Part shown: piece by piece, positions 8,618-16,793 of the stretch
Numbering within the stretch: the stretch's first letter is position 1
Layout: every line of letters begins with the position of its first letter
NCBI RefSeq assembly: GCF_000737705.1
Contig: NZ_JPRH01000001.1
Location: 682,001 to 746,000, forward strand
From: Chryseobacterium soli
GTDB taxonomy: Bacteria > Bacteroidota > Bacteroidia > Flavobacteriales > Weeksellaceae
Length of the DNA stretch: 64,000 nucleotides
Reading direction: 5' to 3'
Program-made: the position numbers and the translations under genes
Notes under the pieces: generated by a model
Database searches by the model: none
Told to the model about the DNA's origin: nothing
What the model saw: the letters and a program-made list of their open reading frames with translations, nothing else

Positions 8618-9731
8618 GCGGGTGCGCCTTTTTTTCATCTTTGTACTGGTAGTCTCTTCACTCTTCCCTGCCCAGGTGAGGATGGAGGAATCTTTTCCCG
8701 TCAATACAATCAATCATGACATCACACTTTCTGTACCATCTCTGAGCAGAAATATGGTCATCGAAAGGCTGAGAGAGGTCCGGAATAGTAAAGAATTCAA
8801 AGAAAAAAACTGGAAAGACGAATCTTTTTACTTTACATCATTCGAGAAAGCAGAATCGTCCATGTCTGTGAAAAAAATTCATAATCTCGAGGATAAAGGC
8901 TATAACCTTTCATACTATTTACAGATGAATTATGATGATAATGGTGATATTCATGTCCAGATAACCAATGATGACTTTAAAAAATGGCTAGATCCAGACG
9001 GAAAACCGGCTGCTCCTGAAAATATAAAATACCTTGAATTCTATCAAACCTGTTCCAAGGAATTGCTTGAGTTGGTAACCCATTATCTTACCGGGAATAT
9101 AACGTCTGATGAAAATAATAATGCTTTACTGGAAGAAGCCGAGGAATATACCGAAGAAGAAAATTATGATAAAGCATTAAAAACCTATACGACAATTTTA
9201 TCTTCCGATCCCTCTAACAGTTTAGCCCTTTTCAATACCTCTCAACTTCTCTTTTCATTAAAAAAATATCCAGAAGCTTTACATGCGATTGAAAAGCTGG
9301 AAAAAAATACGGATTTGCCGGCCTCCCTCATTTTGAATTCCAAAGATCTTAAAATTCAGATACTGCTGACATCCGGACAACATGAAAAAGCATTTTCAGA
9401 GGGACATATATTGACACAGTATGCAGAGAAGCTGAATCCTGAGACTGCGTTTAAAAACCGAGAAGATGCACAGGGAAAACTACGCCTGATTCCTGTTGAT
9501 GAAGCATTAATGCTCCTTAAAAGTGCCCATTACTTCAAAGAACTGCATAAAGATAAAGAATCTCTGGATGCCTTAAAAAAATACGAATCACTCATTCCTG
9601 ATAAAGATAAAAACCTTTTAAAATCATTATTCAGATTCTACTGCATCCTGCACTTCCCTCAGGAATCCGAACGCATTCGTCAAACCATTCTCAAGGGGTA
9701 TCCTAAAGAAAAAGTCTCATGTAAAAACTAA
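8607..9731 (+). CDS. Secreted TPR-containing protein
   Basis: The mature region carries tetratricopeptide-type helices between about residues 180 and 270 (YDKALKTYTTILSSDPSNSLALF, KKYPEALHAIEKLEKN), preceded by an N-terminal beta-containing region with several aromatic residues. A signal peptide is evident (RLFFIFVLVVSSLFPAQ). The start is uncertain: ATG 8574 lies inside the previous gene and gives an odd N-terminus, while GTG 8607 or GTG 8622 give a compact signal peptide; I chose 8607. It is translationally coupled to the acidic protein upstream. A periplasmic scaffold role is plausible but unproven. Confidence 0.65.
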   Translation: MENKRVRLFFIFVLVVSSLFPAQVRMEESFPVNTINHDITLSVPSLSRNMVIERLREVRNSKEFKEKNWKDESFYFTSFEKAESSMSVKKIHNLEDKGYNLSYYLQMNYDDNGDIHVQITNDDFKKWLDPDGKPAAPENIKYLEFYQTCSKELLELVTHYLTGNITSDENNNALLEEAEEYTEEENYDKALKTYTTILSSDPSNSLALFNTSQLLFSLKKYPEALHAIEKLEKNTDLPASLILNSKDLKIQILLTSGQHEKAFSEGHILTQYAEKLNPETAFKNREDAQGKLRLIPVDEALMLLKSAHYFKELHKDKESLDALKKYESLIPDKDKNLLKSLFRFYCILHFPQESERIRQTILKGYPKEKVSCKN

Positions 9732-9735
9732 TGTA

Positions 9736-10329
9736 TTAAGAATTCGTCTTTCTGAATTTCCGTAACATTTTACGTCCTAATACCCAGACTACAATTACCA
9801 AACTTATCGCGCAAATGGCGGCAACAATAGGAGCTGCAATTGCCAATACCGTCATAATACCTGCACCGGCAGTTTCAGTAGTTCCTACAACAGAATTGCC
9901 TAGTCCTCCTGTAGTAGCTGTCGAAGCCGCCCGGAGCCCGGCAAATCCTGAACTGATGGTAGCGGCAGTTCCTCCACCCGCAATTAAAGCTAATGCCCAC
10001 TGAGGAAATGTTCCCAAATCAGCAAACTGACTCGCAAATAAAATAGAGCCGGCAACCGTAGCCATTGGAACAGAAACAGTATCCAGCAAGTGATCGATAA
10101 GAGGAATGTAATAAGCCAGTATTTCGGCTACTGTGGCAACGCCTGTCGTGATAAGGGTGGGAAGCCCTGCAAGCCATTCAAAACTCTCATTCATAGGAAT
10201 CCAATGAAGATAAGAAGCCAGACTTACGGCAAACATCGGTAGAAATACCCTGAAGCCTGTTGCTGCAGCAAGGCCGATACCAATGAATGCACTCAGAACA
10301 TAGGGAAGAAAGGGAACATGATCTAACAT
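9736..10329 (-). CDS. DUF4126 family membrane protein
   Basis: A 197-residue integral membrane protein of the DUF4126 family. About five or six hydrophobic helices are visible, beginning with a glycine/alanine-rich first segment (FIGIGLAAATGFRVFLPM). A central glycine-rich stretch (ALIAGGGTAATISSGFAGLRAAST) is characteristic of the family. The C-terminus is basic (GRKMLRKFRKTN), probably cytoplasmic. It converges with the TPR gene, only 4 bases apart at the 3' ends. The molecular role of this family is unknown. Confidence 0.75.
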   Translation of the reverse strand: MLDHVPFLPYVLSAFIGIGLAAATGFRVFLPMFAVSLASYLHWIPMNESFEWLAGLPTLITTGVATVAEILAYYIPLIDHLLDTVSVPMATVAGSILFASQFADLGTFPQWALALIAGGGTAATISSGFAGLRAASTATTGGLGNSVVGTTETAGAGIMTVLAIAAPIVAAICAISLVIVVWVLGRKMLRKFRKTNS

Positions 10330-10453
10330 ATTAATTTTCAGATTTATTGTTTCCCTCTAAGTTACAAAAACTGTGCAGAGATTCCGTTAAAATATGATTT
10401 CTGTACAATGTATTTCCTTCTCACAATACAGAAAAAGTAAAATACCAGAAAAA

Positions 10454-10828
10454 TTATGATTTTTTTTGAGACTGGCAGAGGTTGATGAAATGTGCTTCAA
10501 CATCCTGAAATTTGGGAGGCATTTCCGGAGAAACCCAAAAAAGCATAGCCATTGTTTTTTCTCCAAAAGAAGCTTTGAAAAGATCTTTATGGAGACGGTA
10601 GCATTCTCTTAAAAGTCTTTTTATACGGTTTCGGTGTACCGCCTTTTTGAAATATCTTTTAGAAACGGAAACACCTATTTTTGTACTTTCAACAGGGAGA
10701 TTCGGTCTGTCTTTAAGGATAATAATTCTCAAATTTCCGCAGGTTTTCCATTTGCCTTTTTCGAAAAGCAATGTGATCTCAGTGTTTTTTTTGAGTTTTT
10801 CCTCTTTGGGATATTTGAAATTATTCAT
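10454..10828 (-). CDS. rnpA: Ribonuclease P protein component
   Basis: RnpA is the protein subunit of RNase P and helps the catalytic RNA bind pre-tRNA 5' leaders. The 124-residue protein has the family's basic, single-domain layout: an N-terminal KKNTEITLLFEKG segment, IGVSVSKRYFKKAV in the middle and the diagnostic RNR motif at residues 66-68 (HRNRIKRLLRE). No rpmH lies directly upstream on the minus strand; the upstream neighbour is tcdA, so the common rpmH-rnpA pairing is not seen here. Confidence 0.92.
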   Translation of the reverse strand: MNNFKYPKEEKLKKNTEITLLFEKGKWKTCGNLRIIILKDRPNLPVESTKIGVSVSKRYFKKAVHRNRIKRLLRECYRLHKDLFKASFGEKTMAMLFWVSPEMPPKFQDVEAHFINLCQSQKKS

Positions 10829-10864
10829 TTACGGAAGTAAATATAAGTTTTTATTTAAGATACA

Positions 10865-10913
10865 TTGACTTTGCTTTGTCTGTCATTGGAAATATCAGAG
10901 AAAACAAAGTCAA
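10865..10913. repeat. Inverted repeat between tcdA and rnpA
   Basis: TTGACTTTG at 10865-10873 and CAAAGTCAA at 10905-10913 form a 9-bp inverted repeat around a 31-base loop. It lies just after the tcdA stop codon on the minus strand and could fold in that transcript. There is no clear U-tract, so calling it a terminator is uncertain. Confidence 0.4.
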
Positions 10914-10918
10914 CGCAA

Positions 10919-11641
10919 TTAGTTTTTGATCAAATGGGTAATAACTTCAGAAGCTGCGTACAATCCGAAAATTGCGGGAATATAACTGATCGTTCCATAG
11001 AAAGACCTTTTATAATTGCTGCCATCCGTCATTTTCAGACTGTCTTCATTTTGAAGTTCATTGGAAAATACACATCTGATTCCTTTATTGATGTTTTCTT
11101 TTTTCAGTCTTTTTCTCAATATTTTCGCTAGATAGCAGTTACGGGTTTTACTGATGTCTCTTACTACTACTTTACTTGGATCTATTTTGCCGCCGGCTCC
11201 CATCGAACTTACGATTTTGATTTTTCTCTTTTTTGCTGCTTTCATCAGAGATAACTTGGGCGTCACACTGTCAATGCAGTCTAAAATATAATCAAAAGTC
11301 TCTGCATCCAGTACTTCATCCATTCTTTCAGGATTCAAAAATTCATTGATCTTGTTTAAATTCAGTTTAGGATTGATGTCTAAAAGTCTTTCAGAAACCA
11401 CGTCCACTTTATGTTTTCCCACGGTAGAATGCAACGCTGGAAGCTGTCGGTTGATATTGGTGATGTCTACGGTATCGCCGTCTACGATGGTCATGTTTCC
11501 AATTCCTGTCCGTGCTAAAAATTCAGCGGCAAAAGAACCTACACCGCCCAAGCCTACAATCAGTACATTTGCTTTATTCAGCTTTTCCAATCCATCTTCC
11601 TTAATCAGAAGTTCCGTTCTTTCCAGCCAGTCTTTATCCAT
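10919..11641 (-). CDS. tcdA: tRNA threonylcarbamoyladenosine dehydratase-like (TcdA/HesA) protein
   Basis: An E1-like adenylating enzyme that most resembles TcdA, which uses ATP to cyclise t6A37 in tRNA to ct6A. The 240-residue protein has a glycine-rich nucleotide-binding motif VGLGGVGSFAAE near residue 30, the acidic loop VDGDTVDITNINRQ, and the DYILDCIDSVTPK and SSMGAGGK segments seen in the TcdA subgroup. It lacks the extra domains of MoeB or ThiF partners. Its first 8 bases overlap the end of the tatD-like gene, so the two are probably co-transcribed. Confidence 0.88.
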   Translation of the reverse strand: MDKDWLERTELLIKEDGLEKLNKANVLIVGLGGVGSFAAEFLARTGIGNMTIVDGDTVDITNINRQLPALHSTVGKHKVDVVSERLLDINPKLNLNKINEFLNPERMDEVLDAETFDYILDCIDSVTPKLSLMKAAKKRKIKIVSSMGAGGKIDPSKVVVRDISKTRNCYLAKILRKRLKKENINKGIRCVFSNELQNEDSLKMTDGSNYKRSFYGTISYIPAIFGLYAASEVITHLIKN

Positions 11642-12266
11642 TTTTTATCGTGTCTAAATTTTCTAAAATTTGTTCATTAAGTGTTTCTAAAGAAATCTCC
11701 TTGAGTTCAGCCACCTTTTGATACAATTCTTCAATGTTGAAGTTTTCATTATCGGTTTCCAAAAAAATCTTGTCTAAAGGAGTCCTTTTCAAAATATCCT
11801 GCAAAGATAAATTATACAAAACTGCTTTTCCAAAACTCAAATAAAAATTATTTTTCAGAAGATCTTCTGCAATCCGGTGTTTTTTATTAAAACCATGAAT
11901 AACCATGGCCTGTTCAGCCTTTTTTTTTAAAGAAATAACTTCATAGAATTTTCTTACGCAATGGATGATTAATGGCTTTTTGAGTTCATTGGAAAGGAGA
12001 ATCTGCTGTAAAAAAACTTTCTCCTGAATTTTCTGTGGAACAGAAACAATGGAATCTAGCCCGCATTCTCCTATCGCAAAGCAGTCTGCAGAAATATTAG
12101 ATTCCAGCCAGGCATATTGATCACCAATGTGCTCCATATTAATATCTTTTGGATGAATTCCTATAGAATAGAGTTGCTCCGGCGGGGAATTTTCCAGGTC
12201 TACATTGTAGATTCCATACGGGATATTTTTCTTATGATGATGAAAATCAAAAAAATCCATCCGCAA
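11634..12266 (-). CDS. TatD-family metal-dependent hydrolase
   Basis: A 210-residue TIM-barrel hydrolase related to TatD DNases but shorter than the roughly 260 residues usual for E. coli TatD. Metal-ligand regions can be followed: an N-terminal FFDFHHHKK (TatD usually has DxHxH), AIGECGLD with the conserved Glu, PLIIHCVRKF with a His, VIHGFN with a His, and FLETDNE with the final Asp. The N-terminal motif departs from the canonical one, so activity is uncertain. It overlaps tcdA by 8 bases and is divergent from the TetR gene. Confidence 0.75.
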   Translation of the reverse strand: MRMDFFDFHHHKKNIPYGIYNVDLENSPPEQLYSIGIHPKDINMEHIGDQYAWLESNISADCFAIGECGLDSIVSVPQKIQEKVFLQQILLSNELKKPLIIHCVRKFYEVISLKKKAEQAMVIHGFNKKHRIAEDLLKNNFYLSFGKAVLYNLSLQDILKRTPLDKIFLETDNENFNIEELYQKVAELKEISLETLNEQILENLDTIKNG

Positions 12267-12299
12267 AAATACTATAATTTAGAATTAATTTGAAATTAT

Positions 12300-12313
12300 T
12301 AAACGAACGTTTA
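12300..12313. promoter_or_regulatory. Candidate operator between tatD-like and tetR genes
   Basis: TAAACG-AA-CGTTTA is a palindrome with perfect 6-bp arms in the 89-base divergent intergenic region. Its position is what would be expected for an autoregulatory TetR operator. No experimental or comparative support is available here. Confidence 0.35.
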
Positions 12314-12355
12314 TAAATTTGTTAAAAATTTCTTAACTTTACTTAAACTGCGCGC

Positions 12356-12985
12356 ATGAGAAAAAAATTTACAGAGAAACAAATCCATATATTGGATATT
12401 GCGGAGGAGCTTATTGCTAAGAAAGGATACGAAGGAACTTCTGTAAGGGATATCTGCACCAAAGCAAATATTAATGTAGCGATGATCTCTTATTACTTTG
12501 GTTCCAAAGAAAAAATGATGTCTTATCTTTACCAATACCGGGTGTTGAAAACCAGGGAAAATTTTTCTGAATTTGCAGATACTATTAAAGAAGGGAAACC
12601 TGAAATGCAGATGAAGGAAATTATTAAATACATTGTTTCCCAGCTATTTAAATATAATTATTTTCACGGATTTGTCACTCAGGAACTTCGCCATACCGAA
12701 AATCTGAAGGATGAGCTGCTGGATTTCTATCAGCTGTTTGTGAAAAAACTGGATGAAGTCATTAAAAAAGGAGTGGCTTCCGGAGTGTTTACCTTTACTC
12801 CTAAACCTGAAGATATTTTGACCACCATTATAGGCTCTACACTTTTTGTAATCCGTAATAAAAATTTCTATGAGCTCTATGTTCCTAGCAAAAATGAAGA
12901 AGCATATGGTAAAGAAGCCGAAAAAAAAGTAAGAATGAATCTTCTGCTGACCATTTTTGCCATTTTGGGATACGCTGCAGACTAA
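12356..12985 (+). CDS. TetR/AcrR family transcriptional regulator
   Basis: A 209-residue one-component repressor. The N-terminal helix-turn-helix is clear (residues about 8-48): ILDIAEELIAKKGYEGTSVRDICTKA followed by NVAMISYYFGSKEKM, the standard TetR recognition helix region. The C-terminal ligand domain is helical and unassigned. It lies divergent from the tatD-like gene, with a palindrome in between that may be its operator. The effector and targets cannot be deduced; the next genes downstream (bamD and others) are housekeeping and probably separate. Confidence 0.88.
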   Translation: MRKKFTEKQIHILDIAEELIAKKGYEGTSVRDICTKANINVAMISYYFGSKEKMMSYLYQYRVLKTRENFSEFADTIKEGKPEMQMKEIIKYIVSQLFKYNYFHGFVTQELRHTENLKDELLDFYQLFVKKLDEVIKKGVASGVFTFTPKPEDILTTIIGSTLFVIRNKNFYELYVPSKNEEAYGKEAEKKVRMNLLLTIFAILGYAAD

Positions 12986-13088
12986 AATAACGTTAAATAT
13001 TCATAAAAAAAAATCTATTGATAAAAAAGTTATATTTTTGCAAATTAGTAAATCGGCTATGTAATCCGAAAACTGTTGAATTTTTTAT

Positions 13089-14084
13089 ATGAAAAAATAT
13101 ATTTTAGGTCTTTTTGCAGTAGCAGTGCTTTCATCATGCGTTAGTCAGCAGGAAAAAGCTATGAAGAGTGCTGATAAGAATTTCATCTTAAAGGCAGCTA
13201 ATGACAACTTTGCTAAGAAGAAGTGGAAAAACGCGCTGGCTCTTTATGACAGGCTTGCGAATCTGGTTGCAGGAACGGATGACTTCCCTAATGTAGGTTT
13301 CAATACAGCGTATGCTAACTACTACGACAAGAATTATAAGCTGGCAGGGCATCAGTTTAAGAACTTTGCGGTAAGTTTTCCAAAAGATCCGCGAGCAGAA
13401 GAAGCGGCTTACATGTCTGCTTTATGCTACTACGAAGGATCAATGGATTATAACCTGGACCAATCCAGTACGGAACTGGCCATTAATGAACTTCAGGATT
13501 TCCTTAACAACTATCCAAACTCTGAAAGATCTAAAAATATTAGCCAGCTTGTAGATGAGCTGTCTTATAAATTAGAATTCAAAGCATACGAAAACGGAAG
13601 ACAGTACTTCAAAATGGGCGATTATAAAGCAGCGAATGTTGCCTTAGATAACGTATTAAACGATTTCCCAAGTACAAAGCTGCGTCCGAAAATTTATGAC
13701 TATATCATGAAGTCCCGTTATTCTCTGGCTTCAAAATCTATTTATGGTCTTAAAGACGAACGTATTGAGAGCGCAATTGCTTATACAAAATTGGTAGAAA
13801 AAGAACTTCCTAATACAGAATATTCTAAAACGGCTGTTGAATTAAGATCCAAATTAGAAAAAGAAAAACAAAATTTTGCCTCTGTTAAGAAGATTACGGA
13901 AGCAAGAATTGCAGCCATGACGGCAAGACAGAAAAAAGAAAATGATAAGCTGTCTGAAAAGGAAAAGACAGAGCAGCAGGCGAAAGATCAGATCAGCAAT
14001 GAGAAGAAAGCAATGCAGATCCAGAGAGATAGTGCGGCACTTAATACCCCTCCGCCGGCAGCGACTTTCAAAATCCAAAGATAA
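13089..14084 (+). CDS. bamD: Outer membrane assembly lipoprotein BamD
   Basis: BamD is the essential TPR lipoprotein of the beta-barrel assembly machine, on the periplasmic face of the outer membrane. The 331-residue protein starts with a lipoprotein signal (AVAVLSSC, lipidated Cys near residue 17). TPR-type units follow (KKWKNALALYDRLAN, NYKLAGHQFKNFAVSFPKDPRAEEAAYMSALCYYEGS, QFLNNYPNS-like segment). An unusual feature is the charged coiled-coil extension from about residue 255, rich in Lys/Glu, ending in a proline run. rpoZ follows after 41 bases. Confidence 0.9.
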   Translation: MKKYILGLFAVAVLSSCVSQQEKAMKSADKNFILKAANDNFAKKKWKNALALYDRLANLVAGTDDFPNVGFNTAYANYYDKNYKLAGHQFKNFAVSFPKDPRAEEAAYMSALCYYEGSMDYNLDQSSTELAINELQDFLNNYPNSERSKNISQLVDELSYKLEFKAYENGRQYFKMGDYKAANVALDNVLNDFPSTKLRPKIYDYIMKSRYSLASKSIYGLKDERIESAIAYTKLVEKELPNTEYSKTAVELRSKLEKEKQNFASVKKITEARIAAMTARQKKENDKLSEKEKTEQQAKDQISNEKKAMQIQRDSAALNTPPPAATFKIQR

Positions 14085-14125
14085 TTCGTAAATTTGTCCT
14101 CTTAAAATAAATTAAAATTCTCAAA

Positions 14126-14449
14126 ATGAGTGTAAAAGATACAAAAGCAGAAGTAAATACTATAACTTACGATAAAGATAAGATTGAAGATAAAGTAGGT
14201 TCAATCTATGAAGCTATTGTTATCATGGGAAAGAGAGCAGAGCAAATCAATGCAGAAATCCGTACGGAACTGCACAATAAATTAGATGAATTTGCGGTTC
14301 ACAATTCTACATTAGAAGAAGTTTTCGAGAACAGAGAGCAGATTGAAATCTCTAAACACTACGAAAAACTTCCAAAACCAACATCTATCGCTATTGAAGA
14401 ATGGTTGAACGGTGATGTGTATTTCAGAAAAACAGAAGACAGAAAATAA
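14126..14449 (+). CDS. rpoZ: RNA polymerase omega subunit (Rpb6-like)
   Basis: A 107-residue protein of the Bacteroidota omega family. It stabilises the beta-prime subunit and assists RNA polymerase assembly. Diagnostic sequence is DKVGSIYEAIVIMGKRAEQIN, equivalent to the conserved omega helix with its R-A-x-Q-I core. The C-terminal half (EVFENREQIEISKHYEKLPKP, then an EEW segment) is the extension typical of this phylum. It is between bamD and coaBC, an arrangement I recall from other Flavobacteriia, and is closed by a strong hairpin. Confidence 0.88.
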   Translation: MSVKDTKAEVNTITYDKDKIEDKVGSIYEAIVIMGKRAEQINAEIRTELHNKLDEFAVHNSTLEEVFENREQIEISKHYEKLPKPTSIAIEEWLNGDVYFRKTEDRK

Positions 14450-14470
14450 AATTTGTGTTTTTTATATATG

Positions 14471-14510
14471 AAGGTCATAAAAGAATTCAATTCTTTTATG
14501 ACCTTTGTTG
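14471..14510 (+). terminator. Hairpin terminator after rpoZ
   Basis: AAGGTCATAAAAGAA pairs with TTCTTTTATGACCTT across a loop of a few bases, giving one of the longest hairpins in the window. The trailing T-run is short (TTTGTTGTTT). Confidence 0.7.
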
Positions 14511-14570
14511 TTTCATACCCGTGTTTGTGGTAAAAAATAAGTAATTTAGTATTTCAAAAATTAAAACTCA

Positions 14571-15776
14571 ATGAGTATTTCCGGTAAAAAGATACTTATC
14601 GCTATTTCTGGAGGAATTGCAGCCTATAAAATTCACTTTCTGATAAGAGATTTTGTTAAAAAAGGTGCGGAAGTTCAGGTGATCATGACTCCCGATGCCG
14701 AACAATTCGTTACAAAGCTCAGCATATCGACACTGTCTAAAAAACCGGTCTATACTGATTTTTACAGTGATAACGGAACCTGGAATAGCCATGTGGAACT
14801 TGCCTTATGGGCAGACGTGATGATCGTGGCACCTTGTACTGCTAACACTCTCTCTAAGATGGTGCATGGAATGTGTGATAATTTAGTTATTGCGACGTAT
14901 ATGTCAGCCAAATGCCCCGTGTTTATCGCGCCAGCCATGGATCTTGATATGTATATGCATCCTTCCACAAGAAAAAATCTTGAAATGGCAGAAAGCTTTG
15001 GCCATGTGGTAATTCCGGCTGAAAGCGGCGAGCTGGCAAGCGGACTGATCGGACAGGGAAGAATGGCAGAACCGGAAACAATTTCCAATACCATCGACCA
15101 TTTTTTCAATTCACATCAGGAAGCCCAAACACTTCAGGGAAAAGTGGTTTTAATTACAGCGGGTCCCACTTACGAAGCCCTTGATCCGGTACGTTTTATA
15201 GGAAATCATTCCTCAGGAAAAATGGGATTTTCCTTAGCGGAAGAAGCTTCAAAAAGAGGTGCTAAAGTTATTCTTATTTCAGGACCAACTGCTCAGACTA
15301 TTAATGATAAAAACGTAGAACTCCATAAGATTACTTCTGCAAAAGAAATGTTAGCCAAAGTATTCGAGTTTTATGATAACATCGATATCGGCATTGCAAG
15401 TGCTGCGGTAGCAGATTATGCACCCAAAGAAGTCGCCAAAGAAAAGATCAAGAAAAATGATGAAAATCTGACCTTGGAACTGGTTAAAAACCCGGATATC
15501 CTGAAAACAATGGGCGAGAAAAAAACCCATCAGTTTTTGGTGGGATTTGCTTTGGAAACTCAAAATGAAGAAGAAAATGCAAAAGGAAAGCTCGAGAAGA
15601 AAAATCTGGACATGATCGTACTGAATTCTTTACGGGATGAAGGCGCCGGTTTTAAAAATGATACCAACAAAATAAAAATATTCACAAGAACGGAGAAGAA
15701 GGAGTTTGACCTTAAATCTAAAGATGAAGTAGCAAAAGATATTCTCAACTTTGTAGAGGCTCAACTTTTAAAATAA
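14571..15776 (+). CDS. coaBC: Bifunctional phosphopantothenoylcysteine decarboxylase / phosphopantothenate-cysteine ligase
   Basis: CoaBC carries out two coenzyme A steps: joining 4'-phosphopantothenate to cysteine and decarboxylating the product. The N-terminal FMN-dependent CoaC domain (about 1-180) has the AISGGIAAYK start, catalytic His74 in NSHVELALWAD, and the PAMDLDMY motif. The C-terminal CoaB domain (about 190-401) begins ITAGPTYEALDPVRFIGNHS and contains AAVADYAPKE and KNPDIL motifs for CTP and substrate binding. The length of 401 residues is typical. It forms a unit with the DUF4835 gene 36 bases downstream. Confidence 0.95.
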   Translation: MSISGKKILIAISGGIAAYKIHFLIRDFVKKGAEVQVIMTPDAEQFVTKLSISTLSKKPVYTDFYSDNGTWNSHVELALWADVMIVAPCTANTLSKMVHGMCDNLVIATYMSAKCPVFIAPAMDLDMYMHPSTRKNLEMAESFGHVVIPAESGELASGLIGQGRMAEPETISNTIDHFFNSHQEAQTLQGKVVLITAGPTYEALDPVRFIGNHSSGKMGFSLAEEASKRGAKVILISGPTAQTINDKNVELHKITSAKEMLAKVFEFYDNIDIGIASAAVADYAPKEVAKEKIKKNDENLTLELVKNPDILKTMGEKKTHQFLVGFALETQNEEENAKGKLEKKNLDMIVLNSLRDEGAGFKNDTNKIKIFTRTEKKEFDLKSKDEVAKDILNFVEAQLLK

Positions 15777-15812
15777 TTTTAATAAATTTCCGTTCTCAAT
15801 ATTTAATAGATA

Positions 15813-16715
15813 ATGAAAAAAATTATAAGCTTATTTTTTCTGCTTTTCTTATATAACCTAAGTTTTTCCCAGGAATTACTGGCTACTGTTCAGGTAAATT
15901 CCCAACAGTTAGGAGGAAGTAACCAGCAGGCTTACAAGGCCCTGGAAAAAAGTCTTAGAGATTTCATCAATAATACCAGCTGGACGGGTAAAAAACTTCA
16001 GAATTTTGAAAAAATCAAATGTGGATTTTCAATTGTTATTTCAGAAAAGGTTGATAACAAGTACAAAGGGACCATCGTCATCCAGGCAGTACGCCCTGTG
16101 TACAATACCACCTATGAATCTCCGCTGATTAACCTTCAGGATCAAAGATTTGGCTTCGAATATGTTGAAAATGAAAACCTTATCTTTAACGAAAGACAGT
16201 TTTCAGGAAAGAACCTGATCGATGTTATCAGCTTTTATGTATATGTAATTTTGGGGTATGATGCAGACAGCTTCCAATCGATGGGTGGTACCCAGTGGTT
16301 TTCAAAAGCCCAGCAGATCGCTCAGAATTCTCAAAACAGAAATTATGAAGGATGGGATGTCGTTAAAGAACCGAGAAGCCGCAGCTTATTAATCAATGAA
16401 ATTATTAATCCGAACTGGAGCCAGCTTCGGGCAACGATGTATACCTATCACAGAGCTGGGCTGGATAATTTATTCAACCAGGACCAGACTTCTGCTAAAA
16501 AAGTGATTTTTGATGCCCTAATGCAGCTTAAGATGTATGAAAACTCTTTTCAGCAGGCCTATTATTTCAACTTATTTATGGATAATAAAAGCGACGAGAT
16601 CTTCAATGTTTTCAATTCCGGTAATAACGGGGGAATCATTATTGGTGATCTGAAACAGCTTATGACCACCTTATCTCCAAAAAATACAGAAAATAAATGG
16701 AGCAAGTGGAAGTAA
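15813..16715 (+). CDS. DUF4835 family secreted protein
   Basis: A 300-residue protein with a signal peptide (FFLLFLYNLSFSQ). It matches the DUF4835 pattern common next to coaBC in Flavobacteriia: an early TVQVNSQQLGGSNQQAYKAL segment, a middle GTIVIQAVRPVYNTTYESP stretch, and a helical C-terminal half that includes FYVYVILGYDADSF. It is probably periplasmic. The function of the family is unknown. A promoter for recN lies just downstream. Confidence 0.8.
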   Translation: MKKIISLFFLLFLYNLSFSQELLATVQVNSQQLGGSNQQAYKALEKSLRDFINNTSWTGKKLQNFEKIKCGFSIVISEKVDNKYKGTIVIQAVRPVYNTTYESPLINLQDQRFGFEYVENENLIFNERQFSGKNLIDVISFYVYVILGYDADSFQSMGGTQWFSKAQQIAQNSQNRNYEGWDVVKEPRSRSLLINEIINPNWSQLRATMYTYHRAGLDNLFNQDQTSAKKVIFDALMQLKMYENSFQQAYYFNLFMDNKSDEIFNVFNSGNNGGIIIGDLKQLMTTLSPKNTENKWSKWK

Positions 16716-16734
16716 AACAACTGTTGCAGTATTA

Positions 16735-16765
16735 TTGAATACAGCATCCTAAATTTCTATATTTG
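16735..16765 (+). promoter_or_regulatory. recN promoter
   Basis: TTG at 16735-16737 and TATATTTG at 16758-16765 are 20 bases apart and fit the TTG / TAnnTTTG promoter pattern. The ATG of recN follows about 28 bases later. Confidence 0.55.
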
Positions 16766-16793
16766 CACTACTAAAGTAATCAGTTAAACATCC

